From positions 356,984-420,983 of the forward strand of contig NZ_JAAVVB010000004.1 of NCBI RefSeq assembly GCF_018449775.1: a stretch of 64,000 nt of DNA, written 5' to 3'. Both the position numbers and the translations under genes were made by a program. Shown here piece by piece: positions 25,687-34,250 of the stretch. This stretch comes from Mucilaginibacter sp. dw_454 (GTDB lineage: Bacteria; Bacteroidota; Bacteroidia; Sphingobacteriales; Sphingobacteriaceae). The notes under the pieces were generated by a model. That model was not told the origin of the DNA. It saw nothing but the letters and a program-made list of their open reading frames with translations, and did not search any database. Position 1 is the first letter of the stretch. Each line of letters begins with the position of its first letter.

Positions 25687-27087
25687 ATGATGAAGAGAAC
25701 AATTATCCTGACGCTGGGCGCCTGCCTGGCCATGTTAAGCTGCACAAAAAGGGACGAAACAAAAGGGGCCATGTCCCTGGGTTCTGCACCGCCCATTAAT
25801 TCTAAACAGGCTTTCAATTCCTGGGACCCGGTAGATGCGACCACTGCCTACACCGCTTTTAACAATGCCTGTTACAATCCAACAACCAAACTTTATTACA
25901 GTACCACATTAAAAGATGCCGATGCTGCCATCTGGACCAACGCTATATTTTGGGATATGGCCATGGACAATTACCTGCGCACCCGCACTTCGGCAGCGCT
26001 TACGCGCGTTACCGACATGTACACCGGCGGCTTTAATAAATACGATAGCTATAACTGGAACAACACCACCGTATGGTTTATTTATGACGATATGATGTGG
26101 TGGGTAATGGCCCTGGCCCGTGCCAACCAGATCACGGGTAACGCGGCTTATTTAACTAATGCCGAGGCTGGTTTCGACCATGTCTGGGCTGGCTCTTACG
26201 ACCCTACCGGCGGTGGTATGTTCTGGGATTTTAACCATACGGGTAAAAACTCATGCATTAACTTTCCTACCGTTATTGCTGCCATGCGTTTATATACTAT
26301 AACCGGCAACACCGCTTATCTAACCAAAGCGCAGACCATTTATACCTGGGCCAAAGCCAATTTAACCAACACCAGCACCGGCGAGGTTTACGATAATAAG
26401 ATAGGCACCAATCCTCCGGGCGGCCAAGCCTACACTTATAACGCGGGTACGGCCATAGGCGCGGCTTATGCCTTATATAAACAAAGCGGTAACAGCGCTT
26501 ACCTGTCAGACGCCCAGCGTTATGCCGACTATGTGAAAAACAACCTTTGTGATGTGAACGGCATCTTGCCTGCCGAAGGCGACTTTAACGAACAGGGTAC
26601 CATGAAAGCTATTTTTGCCGATTACATTATGCAGTTGATCAACGACGGCGGCCAAACTCAATACTTAAGCTGGATTCAAACCAATATTGATACCGGCTGG
26701 GCCAACCGCGATCCGTCTCGAAACCTTACTTACCGTAATTATGCCGTGGCCTGCCCTACCGGTTACATTCAAACTTACGAGGCTTGCAGCCTGGTGGCGT
26801 TTATGCAGCTGTATCCCGGCGTAACATTTTACCAGGACACCATGTTTGGCGGCACCGTGACCGGCATTATCCCGAAAGGCACCTACACATTATCGCAACT
26901 AACGCCTTATGGTTTTGTGAACGATTGGGCCTCGTCGGCCAAGGTACCGGCCGGCTGGACCGTTACTATGTACAAAGATGATAACTTTACCGGCCAGGTG
27001 TGGACCCTGCCAAGCGGCGAAACCCCACACTTCCCTAACCTGACGCCAAACGCCAACGACGTGGTAACATCGGTTAAAATACAATAG
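25687..27087 (+). CDS. GH76 alpha-1,6-mannanase-like lipoprotein with beta/gamma-crystallin-like tail
   Basis: A 466-residue lipoprotein (lipobox MLSC, Cys near residue 18). The catalytic part is an (alpha/alpha)6 barrel of family GH76: D134 and D135 in YDDMMWW match the adjacent catalytic aspartates of this family, and GGGMFWDF and TYNAGTAIGAAY are also typical. GH76 enzymes cut alpha-1,6-mannan backbones, as in yeast cell walls. The last 85 residues (VTFYQDTMFGGTVTGI, then VTMYKDDNFTGQVWTL) form a beta/gamma-crystallin-like domain, possibly for binding. The ATG at 25687 is chosen over an in-frame TTG at 25630 because it opens a proper lipoprotein signal. Confidence 0.88.
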   Translation: MMKRTIILTLGACLAMLSCTKRDETKGAMSLGSAPPINSKQAFNSWDPVDATTAYTAFNNACYNPTTKLYYSTTLKDADAAIWTNAIFWDMAMDNYLRTRTSAALTRVTDMYTGGFNKYDSYNWNNTTVWFIYDDMMWWVMALARANQITGNAAYLTNAEAGFDHVWAGSYDPTGGGMFWDFNHTGKNSCINFPTVIAAMRLYTITGNTAYLTKAQTIYTWAKANLTNTSTGEVYDNKIGTNPPGGQAYTYNAGTAIGAAYALYKQSGNSAYLSDAQRYADYVKNNLCDVNGILPAEGDFNEQGTMKAIFADYIMQLINDGGQTQYLSWIQTNIDTGWANRDPSRNLTYRNYAVACPTGYIQTYEACSLVAFMQLYPGVTFYQDTMFGGTVTGIIPKGTYTLSQLTPYGFVNDWASSAKVPAGWTVTMYKDDNFTGQVWTLPSGETPHFPNLTPNANDVVTSVKIQ

Positions 27088-27108
27088 ATACTTTTACCCT
27101 AAACCTGC

Positions 27109-27142
27109 AAAAGCACAACGGCGTAAGCTGTTGTGCTTTTTT
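27109..27142 (+). terminator. Rho-independent terminator of the GH76 gene
   Basis: Arms AAAAGCACAAC and GTTGTGCTTTT around a ten-base loop, followed by T residues, 22 bp after the stop codon. Confidence 0.85.
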
Positions 27143-27181
27143 GTTAATTTTAAGCGATGGAGGAGCATTACTTCTCCGTCA

Positions 27182-27207
27182 CGTCATTGCGAGGAACGAA
27201 GCAATCT
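27182..27207. repeat. R1 half copy
   Basis: CGTCATTGCGAGGAACGAAGCAATCT matches one arm of the R1 family. No opposite arm follows within 150 bp; the copy appears broken. Confidence 0.6.
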
Positions 27208-27313
27208 CTACACTTGCTAATCAATATGCAGATTTTCCACAAGCGAGACGCTTGCGGCAGCGAGGGTTGAAAAATTCGGCAGTAAAAGCATCTGGCACTG
27301 AGGAGCGTCTCAC

Positions 27314-27345
27314 AAAAAAGGCCACTCTTAATAAGCGGCCTTTTT
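27314..27345 (-). terminator. Terminator of the LamG lipoprotein gene
   Basis: Arms AAAAAAGGCC and GGCCTTTTT around a 13-base loop, immediately after the minus-strand stop codon at 27365. It could also act for plus-strand transcription. Confidence 0.7.
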
Positions 27346-27364
27346 ATAAATTTCAATAACAATA

Positions 27365-28807
27365 TTAGTTTAACGCATTGTATAAATTACTAACATCTGA
27401 AGCCTGGAACGCGAAGTTGTAGATTCGCAGATCGCTCATGGCGCCGTTAAAAAAGTAGGTGCCGGCCGGATTGTCTTGCCCTATATATAAACTGGCAAAA
27501 ACCAGCGCGGCTGGAGCTGCAACATTAATAACAGAATTAGACAATACATTATCTATATAAACGCTCAAGCGGCGGCTAACAGCAGAATCGTACGTAATGG
27601 TAACCATGTGCCAGGCATTGGTAGATATTGCCGTCGAACTTGAGGTATTAGCTACGCCATTTGAAAAGTTTACCAGACCGGTTGAGGTAATGCCCCAGCT
27701 CCAGCCGCTATTACCAATTCCGAAATTTCTTTTACCCATAATAATGGAAGCCGAAGTACTAAGCGCGTGTAAATTTATCCAGGCATTTAGCGTAAATGAG
27801 CTGTTAGCCAGGCGAAGATCAGTGGCATCGGGCACAACAATAGAGCTGGTAGTACCATTGAATGCATAAGCGCCTACGGGGTTGCCAAAACGGTCTGTTG
27901 TTGTGGTAATCGCTGTAGCGGTGCCATTATTACCATTTCCCGAAAAATCATTGGTAGATTGAGTTAACGGCCAATAGGCTACCACGTCGTTTGTAGGTGG
28001 CGTGGTCGAAGCGTAAAGCGCAGAAACCTCAGTAGCACTTACGGTACGATTATACAAGCGCACATTGTCCAGAGCGCCATTCAGGAAAGATCCGCCCAAA
28101 GTAGGATCGTCTTTTCCCAGGTAAAATGTATTGGCATTAGTAGCAACCGGCGTATTCACACTGGGTGTGGTAGGGATATAATGAACGCCGTCTACATAGG
28201 TATCTGTTGTATGCGCCGTATTGCTATATACACTGGTTACCATGTGCCAGCCACCGGTATTTACATGGGTAAATCCTTCTCCGTAGGGCGTGGTGCCGGG
28301 GTTAAAGTTAACAAAACCCGAACCTCCCGGCGACGCAAGGGCTCCTGTTATACCAAAGCTCCAGCCGTCGTTAGGCGTGCTGCTGCGTTTACCGGCAATC
28401 ACCGAACCAAAGCCTGCATTATAACTTGTTAAATTTACCCAGGCATTGATGGTGTAATCTGTTCCACTTAGCCGGAAAGGCACATTATCTGGCACAGACA
28501 TAAAGCTGCTGGTGCCGTTAAAGCCCGATGCACCATTGGTGTGGCCCGAGTGGTCGACAGCCGGGCTGATAGTACTTAAGGTAGCGGTATGACCATTCCC
28601 CGAAAAATCGTAGCCGGTGTTACTTACACCGGGCCAATAAGCTAATAAACCATTTGAAAGCGTTGCCAGCGGCGCAAAGCTTGTCGATACAGTGTTAGGT
28701 GTTACGATACCTGACGCTGTACCCGGTGCGCTATTTTTTTTACAAGCGATGAAAGAAATTGAGGCAGCTGCAAATAAGGCAACGCCCATTACGGATTTTT
28801 TTTTCAT
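27365..28807 (-). CDS. Lipoprotein with two LamG/concanavalin A-like domains
   Basis: A 480-residue lipoprotein (lipobox FIAC, Cys near residue 22). It holds two tandem copies of a LamG-like jelly roll of about 210 residues. Each copy has the order LLAYWP or VVAYWP, DFSGNGH or DFSGNGN, FNGTSSFMSVPD or FNGTTSSIVVPD, then AWVNL or AWINL, GWSFGIT or GWSWGIT, and a closing LYNRTVS or IYNFAFQ helix. Such pairs bind glycans or proteins at the cell surface. No catalytic domain is present. It is convergent with the GH76 gene, but a functional link is only inferred from position. Confidence 0.88.
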   Translation of the reverse strand: MKKKSVMGVALFAAASISFIACKKNSAPGTASGIVTPNTVSTSFAPLATLSNGLLAYWPGVSNTGYDFSGNGHTATLSTISPAVDHSGHTNGASGFNGTSSFMSVPDNVPFRLSGTDYTINAWVNLTSYNAGFGSVIAGKRSSTPNDGWSFGITGALASPGGSGFVNFNPGTTPYGEGFTHVNTGGWHMVTSVYSNTAHTTDTYVDGVHYIPTTPSVNTPVATNANTFYLGKDDPTLGGSFLNGALDNVRLYNRTVSATEVSALYASTTPPTNDVVAYWPLTQSTNDFSGNGNNGTATAITTTTDRFGNPVGAYAFNGTTSSIVVPDATDLRLANSSFTLNAWINLHALSTSASIIMGKRNFGIGNSGWSWGITSTGLVNFSNGVANTSSSTAISTNAWHMVTITYDSAVSRRLSVYIDNVLSNSVINVAAPAALVFASLYIGQDNPAGTYFFNGAMSDLRIYNFAFQASDVSNLYNALN

Positions 28808-29151
28808 GATGATAAAATTTAGAGTAAGCGTTATTGCTTATTATAAATCTATAGTTAAAATTTAACACACTCTGGTTGTGAATAAAATGAATAAAGGTTA
28901 ATATTTTAACAATAGTTAATATTTTTGATGTCACTAACGCCTTTTCGGAAAACGTATTTATCGGCCTATATAGCGCTTAATTCCTGACATAACAGGGCTG
29001 CGTTCCTTACAGCTATAGCGTGGTGGCCAGCAAACGGGGTGGATCCAAACCCACTTAAAGTCAGAAAAAGTGATCCAATTATTAAAATAGTTTCAATGCA
29101 ACTATTTCATTTTCAATTATTTGTATTTTCCAGGTGATCCAACTGATTCAA

Positions 29152-29177
29152 TTGATCCACATTCTCGCGTGGATCAA
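29152..29177. repeat. Inverted repeat TTGATCCAC
   Basis: Perfect 9-bp arms TTGATCCAC / GTGGATCAA around an eight-base loop. GATCCA also recurs nearby at 29040, 29072 and 29135. Confidence 0.6.
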
Positions 29178-29208
29178 TTCGGCCTTGCACGGGGCGGAAA
29201 GAGGATAA

Positions 29209-29287
29209 GAATATCGAACACCGAATGTTAAATAGTGAATGATGAAGTACTTCTTAATTTGAAATTCAGAATTCACTATTCGATATT
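29209..29287. repeat. AT-rich inverted repeat
   Basis: Arms ATATCGA / TCGATAT outside and ATAGTGAAT / ATTCACTAT inside, with about 30 bases between. It is probably a dispersed repeat, but only one copy is seen here. Confidence 0.55.
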
Positions 29288-29322
29288 AAAATAGCGAAGC
29301 AAAGACCGGGTGCCCCGTCACT

Positions 29323-29373
29323 GGTCGAAGTTTTCAACTTCGAACCAAAATGCAGCAAGTTTTCAACTTGCTT
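29323..29373. repeat. Twin hairpins sharing TTTTCAACTT
   Basis: Two adjacent hairpins: GGTCGAAGTT TTC AACTTCGAACC-like (29323-29346) and AGCAAGTT TTC AACTTGCTT-like (29354-29373). Stems differ, while the AAGTTTTCAACTT core is the same in both. Confidence 0.65.
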
Positions 29374-29648
29374 TGCGAGATGATTGTTTAACTGTTTTTA
29401 AATGCTTCAATGAGCTTTTTTCTGCTCGATTACCGTTGTTTCGCAAGTGATAATTGCTTTTATAAGCTAATCTCTTAAACAACAGAATGAAACAAAAAAA
29501 GACTTAAAAGTCATAAATACTGTTTCATTTTGTTTCATTTTGTTTTCTCAATATATTCATTACCAGAGTTTTACATTAAAATAGTGTTTCACTTGTTTCA
29601 CCTGACACATACACACGTGAAACAAAACAAACGTCGCTACTGGCGGGA

Positions 29649-29751
29649 GAGTCCCCCCGCGTTAGTGACAGCAGCGGATACCGGCCCCGCGCTAAGGCCT
29701 TGCGCAGTATGAGCGAATGGCGCGGTCCGCCCCAAGGCGGAAACGCCCAAT
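29649..29751 (+). repeat. R5 GC-rich element, copy A
   Basis: About 100 bp running from AGTCCCCCCGCGTTAGTGA through GCAGCGGATACCGGCC and GTATGAGCGAA to GGCGGAAACGCCC. It is similar to copies at 49768 (same strand) and 62641 (opposite strand). It includes hairpin CCGCC-CCAA-GGCGG. The outer left flank is rich in GTTTCAC/GTGAAAC. Confidence 0.75.
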
Positions 29752-29843
29752 CACACCATAACATTTTTACAATCTAAAATAAACCCGCCAGCTTTACCTA
29801 AACTGCTTTTCCTTATCTTTCGCACAGCCAAAAATCTACGTTT

Positions 29844-31163
29844 ATGAAATTCATTAGCCTGTCTGCTGCCTTAGTTACAGCGTTCTGTTTATGCGCCAAT
29901 AAACCCGACCCGATAAAACCTGTCGCGGCGGTTAGTACTGCTGACTTTTTAAATAGCATCGGCGTAAATTCGGCCATATCAACGCGCGGTGAGAAACTGG
30001 AGAAGACGATTGAGGCCATCAAATACACCGGCATCCGTTGGATCCGTGCTGGCTATGAGGGCGATGTGGCTTCGCCCGATCTTTTAGCCTTGCACCAGGC
30101 AACCGGCTTAAAATATAGTTATGGGCTGATGAGTGGCGGCACGGATATCCCGCGTTTATTAAGCGGTGCACGTGTGCTGGCTGATGCAGGTGCGCTGCTG
30201 GCTTTCGAAGGCAATAATGAACCTAACAACTGGGCCATTACTTACAATGGCCAAAAAAGTGGCAAGAACGAAAGTTGGATCGGCGTAGCCAAGCTGCAAA
30301 ACGAACTATACAAAGCCGTAAAAGCCGATAAAGCACTAAAGAAATATCCCGTTTGGAGCCTCACCGAAAGCGGCGCGCAGAAAGATAATGCCGGCCTGCA
30401 ATACCTAACCATCCCGGCTGGTGCTAACACTGTCATGCCCGCCGGTACTCAATATGCCGATTACGCTACTTGCCATAACTATTTCTCGCACCCAAGCCAT
30501 CCTGGCGTATACGATAATCAAACCTGGAACGCTGCTGATCCGGGTCATTTGTGTAAAGTAGATGGATTGTATGGCAATTACGGTAAAACCTGGGCCAACA
30601 AATTCATGGGCTATACAGAAGAACAATTGGTTAATCTGCCCAAAGTGACTACCGAAACCGGCGTAACCATTCAAGGCGATTTTACCGAGGAAAAACAGGC
30701 TCGCCTATACCTTAATCTTTATCTGGCGCAGTTTAAACGCAAATGGAGCTATACTTCGGTTTATTTGCTGCGCGATCGATCTGACGAGGATGGCAACCAA
30801 ACGTTCGGCTTTTATCAAAAGGATTATACGCCGCGTAAAGCTGCCGTCTACTTACATAACCTCACCACTATTTTGACGGATACGGGCCGGGCAAAGCAAC
30901 CCGGCAAACTGGCTTATACTATTGCCAACCAACCCGAAACTGTGCATGACCTGCTTCTAAAAAACAGCAATGGCAAATTTCAACTGGTGATCTGGGATGA
31001 AAAAGCCAGCGGAACAGATAACCTGATCATAAACTTGAGTAAAAAATACAGCACTGTTAACGTTTATGATCCGACTATCAGTGAAATGGCACAAACCACT
31101 TTAAGAAATGCCAACAGTGTTGTATTAACTTTAAGTGACCACCCAATAGTGATTGAGCTTTAA
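29844..31163 (+). CDS. Putative clan GH-A glycosidase, secreted
   Basis: A 439-residue exported protein with a signal peptide, cleavage or lipid attachment near Cys16/Ala18. The TIM barrel shows the clan A signature pair: acid/base E126 in EGNNEPNNW and nucleophile E271 in TTETGV. Other barrel strands are IRWIRAGYEGD and YADYATCHNYFSHP. A small C-terminal beta-domain (FQLVIWDEKASGTDNLIINL) matches that of GH39/GH5-like enzymes. The exact family and substrate are not certain; beta-xylosidase, mannosidase and glucanase-like activities are all possible. It sits alone downstream of the repeat-rich spacer. Confidence 0.7.
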   Translation: MKFISLSAALVTAFCLCANKPDPIKPVAAVSTADFLNSIGVNSAISTRGEKLEKTIEAIKYTGIRWIRAGYEGDVASPDLLALHQATGLKYSYGLMSGGTDIPRLLSGARVLADAGALLAFEGNNEPNNWAITYNGQKSGKNESWIGVAKLQNELYKAVKADKALKKYPVWSLTESGAQKDNAGLQYLTIPAGANTVMPAGTQYADYATCHNYFSHPSHPGVYDNQTWNAADPGHLCKVDGLYGNYGKTWANKFMGYTEEQLVNLPKVTTETGVTIQGDFTEEKQARLYLNLYLAQFKRKWSYTSVYLLRDRSDEDGNQTFGFYQKDYTPRKAAVYLHNLTTILTDTGRAKQPGKLAYTIANQPETVHDLLLKNSNGKFQLVIWDEKASGTDNLIINLSKKYSTVNVYDPTISEMAQTTLRNANSVVLTLSDHPIVIEL

Positions 31164-31425
31164 CCGTTAAATGAAACTTGTAAATACATCCAATTACAAA
31201 GTACTGCTTGTCATACTTTTATGACATATTAACTTTTAAGCTATTCTATTGCTCCTTAATGCAATCTTAACATTTAGTTTAAGTTTGGCTTATACTGTAC
31301 GTGTTCTTTTGCGCAATATCTAAAGCGGATATTAGTGTAAAAAGTTCAGCTACTACAATTATTCCCCCTGACTCATTTTGCCGCTTTAGTTATCATTCAA
31401 ATTCATTAATGGTAATTAAAAATTC

Positions 31426-34245
31426 ATGAAGCAACTTTTACAATTTAAACGGCACCTGTTGTTGCTGTTATTATTTGCAGGAACTTATGTTACTGCTTCG
31501 GCACAAGGCATAAAAGGCACCGTGGCCGACAAAGCAACCGGCGAACCACTTATTGGCGCTACGGTTACTATTAAAAACAGCGCAGGCGCTAAACAATCTG
31601 TAAGCGTGGGCCTTGACGGCAGTTTCGTTTTCAGAAACGTTATGCCCGGTAAATATGAAGTAGAGGCCAAATACGTTTCTTATAAAGATGACGAGGCAAA
31701 CGCAAACGTTCAGGATGGCGTAACCGAAAACGTAAAACTATTGTTAACCAGCAAGTCGACCGACTTGAATGAGGTAAAAATAGGCGGAACAGCAGATCGT
31801 ACCAGCGACCAAAGCGCACGTATGCTGGAGCAGCGCTCAAGCCAGGTCCTTAATGCGGTATCTGCCCACGCTATCGAGATTTCGCCGGATATTACCGTAG
31901 CCAACATTACGCAACGTGTATCTGGTGTAACAATCCAACGTAGCAACAACGGCGAGGGCCAGTATGCCATTATCCGCGGTATGGAGAAGCGCTATACTTA
32001 CACGCTGATCAACGGGTTTAAAATTCCAAGCCCTGATAACAAAAACCGTTATATCCCATTGGATATTTTCCCTGCGGATATTATTGACCGTCTGGAGGTT
32101 TATAAATCATTAACCCCGTCAATGGAAGGCGATGCGATAGCAGGTGGTATTAACCTCGTGCTGAAACAAGCACCAGATGATTTTACAGTTAGCGCTAACG
32201 TAGGTGTTGGTATGTCGCAAAGCGTTATGGATCATGGCTTCACTAACTTTGGCGCCAACAACCAAACGCTACGCTCGCCACGCATTACTAACGGAGCTGC
32301 CTACAATGCTACTATTTCAGATTTCACTAATGATGGGCAGCACTTCAGCAATTCGAAGTTGCCCGTGGGTACAATTGCTAACCTGAGTGTTGGCGGCCGT
32401 ACTGCTGATAAAAGATTTGGCGCCCTGGTTTCATTAAGCTACCAGGATATCTCTAAAGACACTAAAGGGGTTTTCTTTGCGTCGGATGTTGACGTAAATA
32501 ACCAACCGGTAGTTACAGATATCCAGGCCCGTACTTATAATATAGAGCAACAACGTGCCAGCGCTATCGGCCGTTTTGATTATAAATTCAACTCGCGTAA
32601 CAAGTTAAATTTCGATGCTTCTTATATCAACCTGTCACAAAATCAATATCGTTTTGTATCTGATACCTCGCTTACATTAGCGCGCACCGGTGCCGGCCAG
32701 GGCCGTGTAACGCAAGACCCACGCAGCCAGCGAGACGTGCAAAAGGTATATGACTTTACCTTACATGGCGACAATCGCTTAGCCGATAATTTCAGCATTA
32801 ACTATACCGGTAAATACTCAAAAGCTACCGCTAACGAAAACCGTTACGACCTGGCATTATTAACCAGCAGGACTTTGCAATCTGACGGATCTGTTACCCA
32901 GGCTCCGGTTAGCTTAGATGCTTTAAAGGGCCAGACACAAACTTTCTCTTACAACTCTGATCAAGATAAAAGCGGCTATCTGAATTTAGTTTATACACCA
33001 AAATTTGGCGACACCAAAGTAGAGTTTACAGTAGGCGGCATGTATCGTAACAAAACCCGTAACAGCACTTTTGACCAATATACACTGGGCCTGCCGTTAA
33101 CCGCATCAACCCAAACTTACGATGGAAACATCGACCATAATAGCTTTGTGGTTTCTACCTTACAAGGCACCGCTTCTGACCCACTGAACTACCAGTTCAC
33201 TGAGAATATTGGTGCAGGTTTTGGTCAGTTTAAATTTAATATCGACAAATTAGAATTATTAGGCGGCGCTCGCTATGAGCACACCGATCAAAGCTATTTT
33301 GACGCTCTGCCTGCCACGCAAGCCGGTAAAACCGGATCAATCAAATATTTTGATATATTGCCAAGCTTAAACTTAAAATATGCTTTAAGCGACAAAGAAA
33401 ATCTGCGTGCCTCTTATTACTCTGCTATCAGCCGTCCAAACTTTTATGAGATTGTTCCGCATACCAGTGGCGACCCGGATGCAGATTACCAGGAAATTGG
33501 CAACCCCAACCTAAAACGCGCTACTGCCGATAACTACGATCTGCGTTACGAGTTTTTCCCTAAACCGTTAGACCAGTTATTGGTGGGTGTTTTCTACAAA
33601 AGAATAGTTAACCCAATTGAATACGCTTTAGTTAACTTACAGGCTGCCGGCTCAAGCGGCTATGCTTTGCAGGCCGCTAACTTTGGTACGGCCAACAACT
33701 ATGGTTTTGAGGCAGATTATACCAAATACATTCGCAATTTTGGTTTCCGTGCCAACTACTCTTATACCAATTCACAGATCACTACTGCAAAGGCAGAGCG
33801 TTTCCGCGATGGCAGTGGCAACATTACCAGCCGCCAGGTTGAGCAAACCCGCCCGCTGCAGGGCCAGTCTAAAAACGTTGGTAATGCTTCATTCCTCTAC
33901 AAAGACACCAAGAATGGTATAGACGCGCAGATCTCTGCAGTTTACACCGGCGAGCGTATTAACTCGGTATCTGATTTTTATGATAATGATGTTTGGCAAA
34001 AGGGTTTCGTAACGCTTGACGTATCTGCCGAGAAGAGATTATTCAAGAACCTGTACGTATATGCTAAAGCCACTAACTTAACCAACACGCCTTACGAGCT
34101 GTTTATCAAGTTACCTTACCCTCAAACCGGTTTACCTGGCGCTACCGGCCAACCCATTGAATACCAAAAAGCGGGCGAGAATACCTTTATCCGTAAAGAC
34201 TCTTACCAGCAATACTACATCCTTGGCTTACATTATAAATTTTAA
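31426..34245 (+). CDS. TonB-dependent receptor of the phytase locus
   Basis: A 939-residue outer-membrane receptor. After the signal peptide (cleavage near residue 26, SAQG) comes a carboxypeptidase-like domain (residues 28-105, GTVADKATGEPLIGATVTI). The plug follows (about 120-245: VSGVTIQRSNNGEGQYAIIRG, LINGFKIPSP, LEVYKSLTPSMEGDAIAGG), then the barrel, which ends in YYILGLHYKF. The plug wording matches siderophore/organic-solute type receptors rather than SusC, and no SusD gene follows. The next gene, a lipoprotein, begins 5 bp later, and a MINPP-type phytase is third, so the imported solute may be an inositol phosphate or phosphate-containing compound. That is an inference from context. 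Confidence 0.9.
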   Translation: MKQLLQFKRHLLLLLLFAGTYVTASAQGIKGTVADKATGEPLIGATVTIKNSAGAKQSVSVGLDGSFVFRNVMPGKYEVEAKYVSYKDDEANANVQDGVTENVKLLLTSKSTDLNEVKIGGTADRTSDQSARMLEQRSSQVLNAVSAHAIEISPDITVANITQRVSGVTIQRSNNGEGQYAIIRGMEKRYTYTLINGFKIPSPDNKNRYIPLDIFPADIIDRLEVYKSLTPSMEGDAIAGGINLVLKQAPDDFTVSANVGVGMSQSVMDHGFTNFGANNQTLRSPRITNGAAYNATISDFTNDGQHFSNSKLPVGTIANLSVGGRTADKRFGALVSLSYQDISKDTKGVFFASDVDVNNQPVVTDIQARTYNIEQQRASAIGRFDYKFNSRNKLNFDASYINLSQNQYRFVSDTSLTLARTGAGQGRVTQDPRSQRDVQKVYDFTLHGDNRLADNFSINYTGKYSKATANENRYDLALLTSRTLQSDGSVTQAPVSLDALKGQTQTFSYNSDQDKSGYLNLVYTPKFGDTKVEFTVGGMYRNKTRNSTFDQYTLGLPLTASTQTYDGNIDHNSFVVSTLQGTASDPLNYQFTENIGAGFGQFKFNIDKLELLGGARYEHTDQSYFDALPATQAGKTGSIKYFDILPSLNLKYALSDKENLRASYYSAISRPNFYEIVPHTSGDPDADYQEIGNPNLKRATADNYDLRYEFFPKPLDQLLVGVFYKRIVNPIEYALVNLQAAGSSGYALQAANFGTANNYGFEADYTKYIRNFGFRANYSYTNSQITTAKAERFRDGSGNITSRQVEQTRPLQGQSKNVGNASFLYKDTKNGIDAQISAVYTGERINSVSDFYDNDVWQKGFVTLDVSAEKRLFKNLYVYAKATNLTNTPYELFIKLPYPQTGLPGATGQPIEYQKAGENTFIRKDSYQQYYILGLHYKF

Positions 34246-34250
34246 TAACG

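Larger units (their letters stand above)
28808..29843. other. Repeat-rich non-coding region
   Basis: A 1036-bp spacer between two divergent genes with no credible coding frame. It holds, in order, a GATCCA-rich stretch (about 29039-29180), an inverted repeat at 29152, a larger inverted repeat at 29209, a fragment of the R4 end (GAAGCAAAGACCGGGTG, 29296-29312), two small hairpins at 29323-29373, a GTTTCA/TGAAAC-rich stretch (about 29487-29640) and copy A of the R5 element. It looks like a collection site for short repeats. Confidence 0.6.

Noticed and set aside
29530..29764. Small coding frames in the R5 copy A region
   Set aside because: They cross the R5 element in both strands, and equivalent frames are not kept in copies B and C.
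28808..29843. tRNA or known small RNA gene in the repeat-rich spacer
   Set aside because: I found no tRNA T-loop motif or acceptor stem; the structures seen are short palindromes only.
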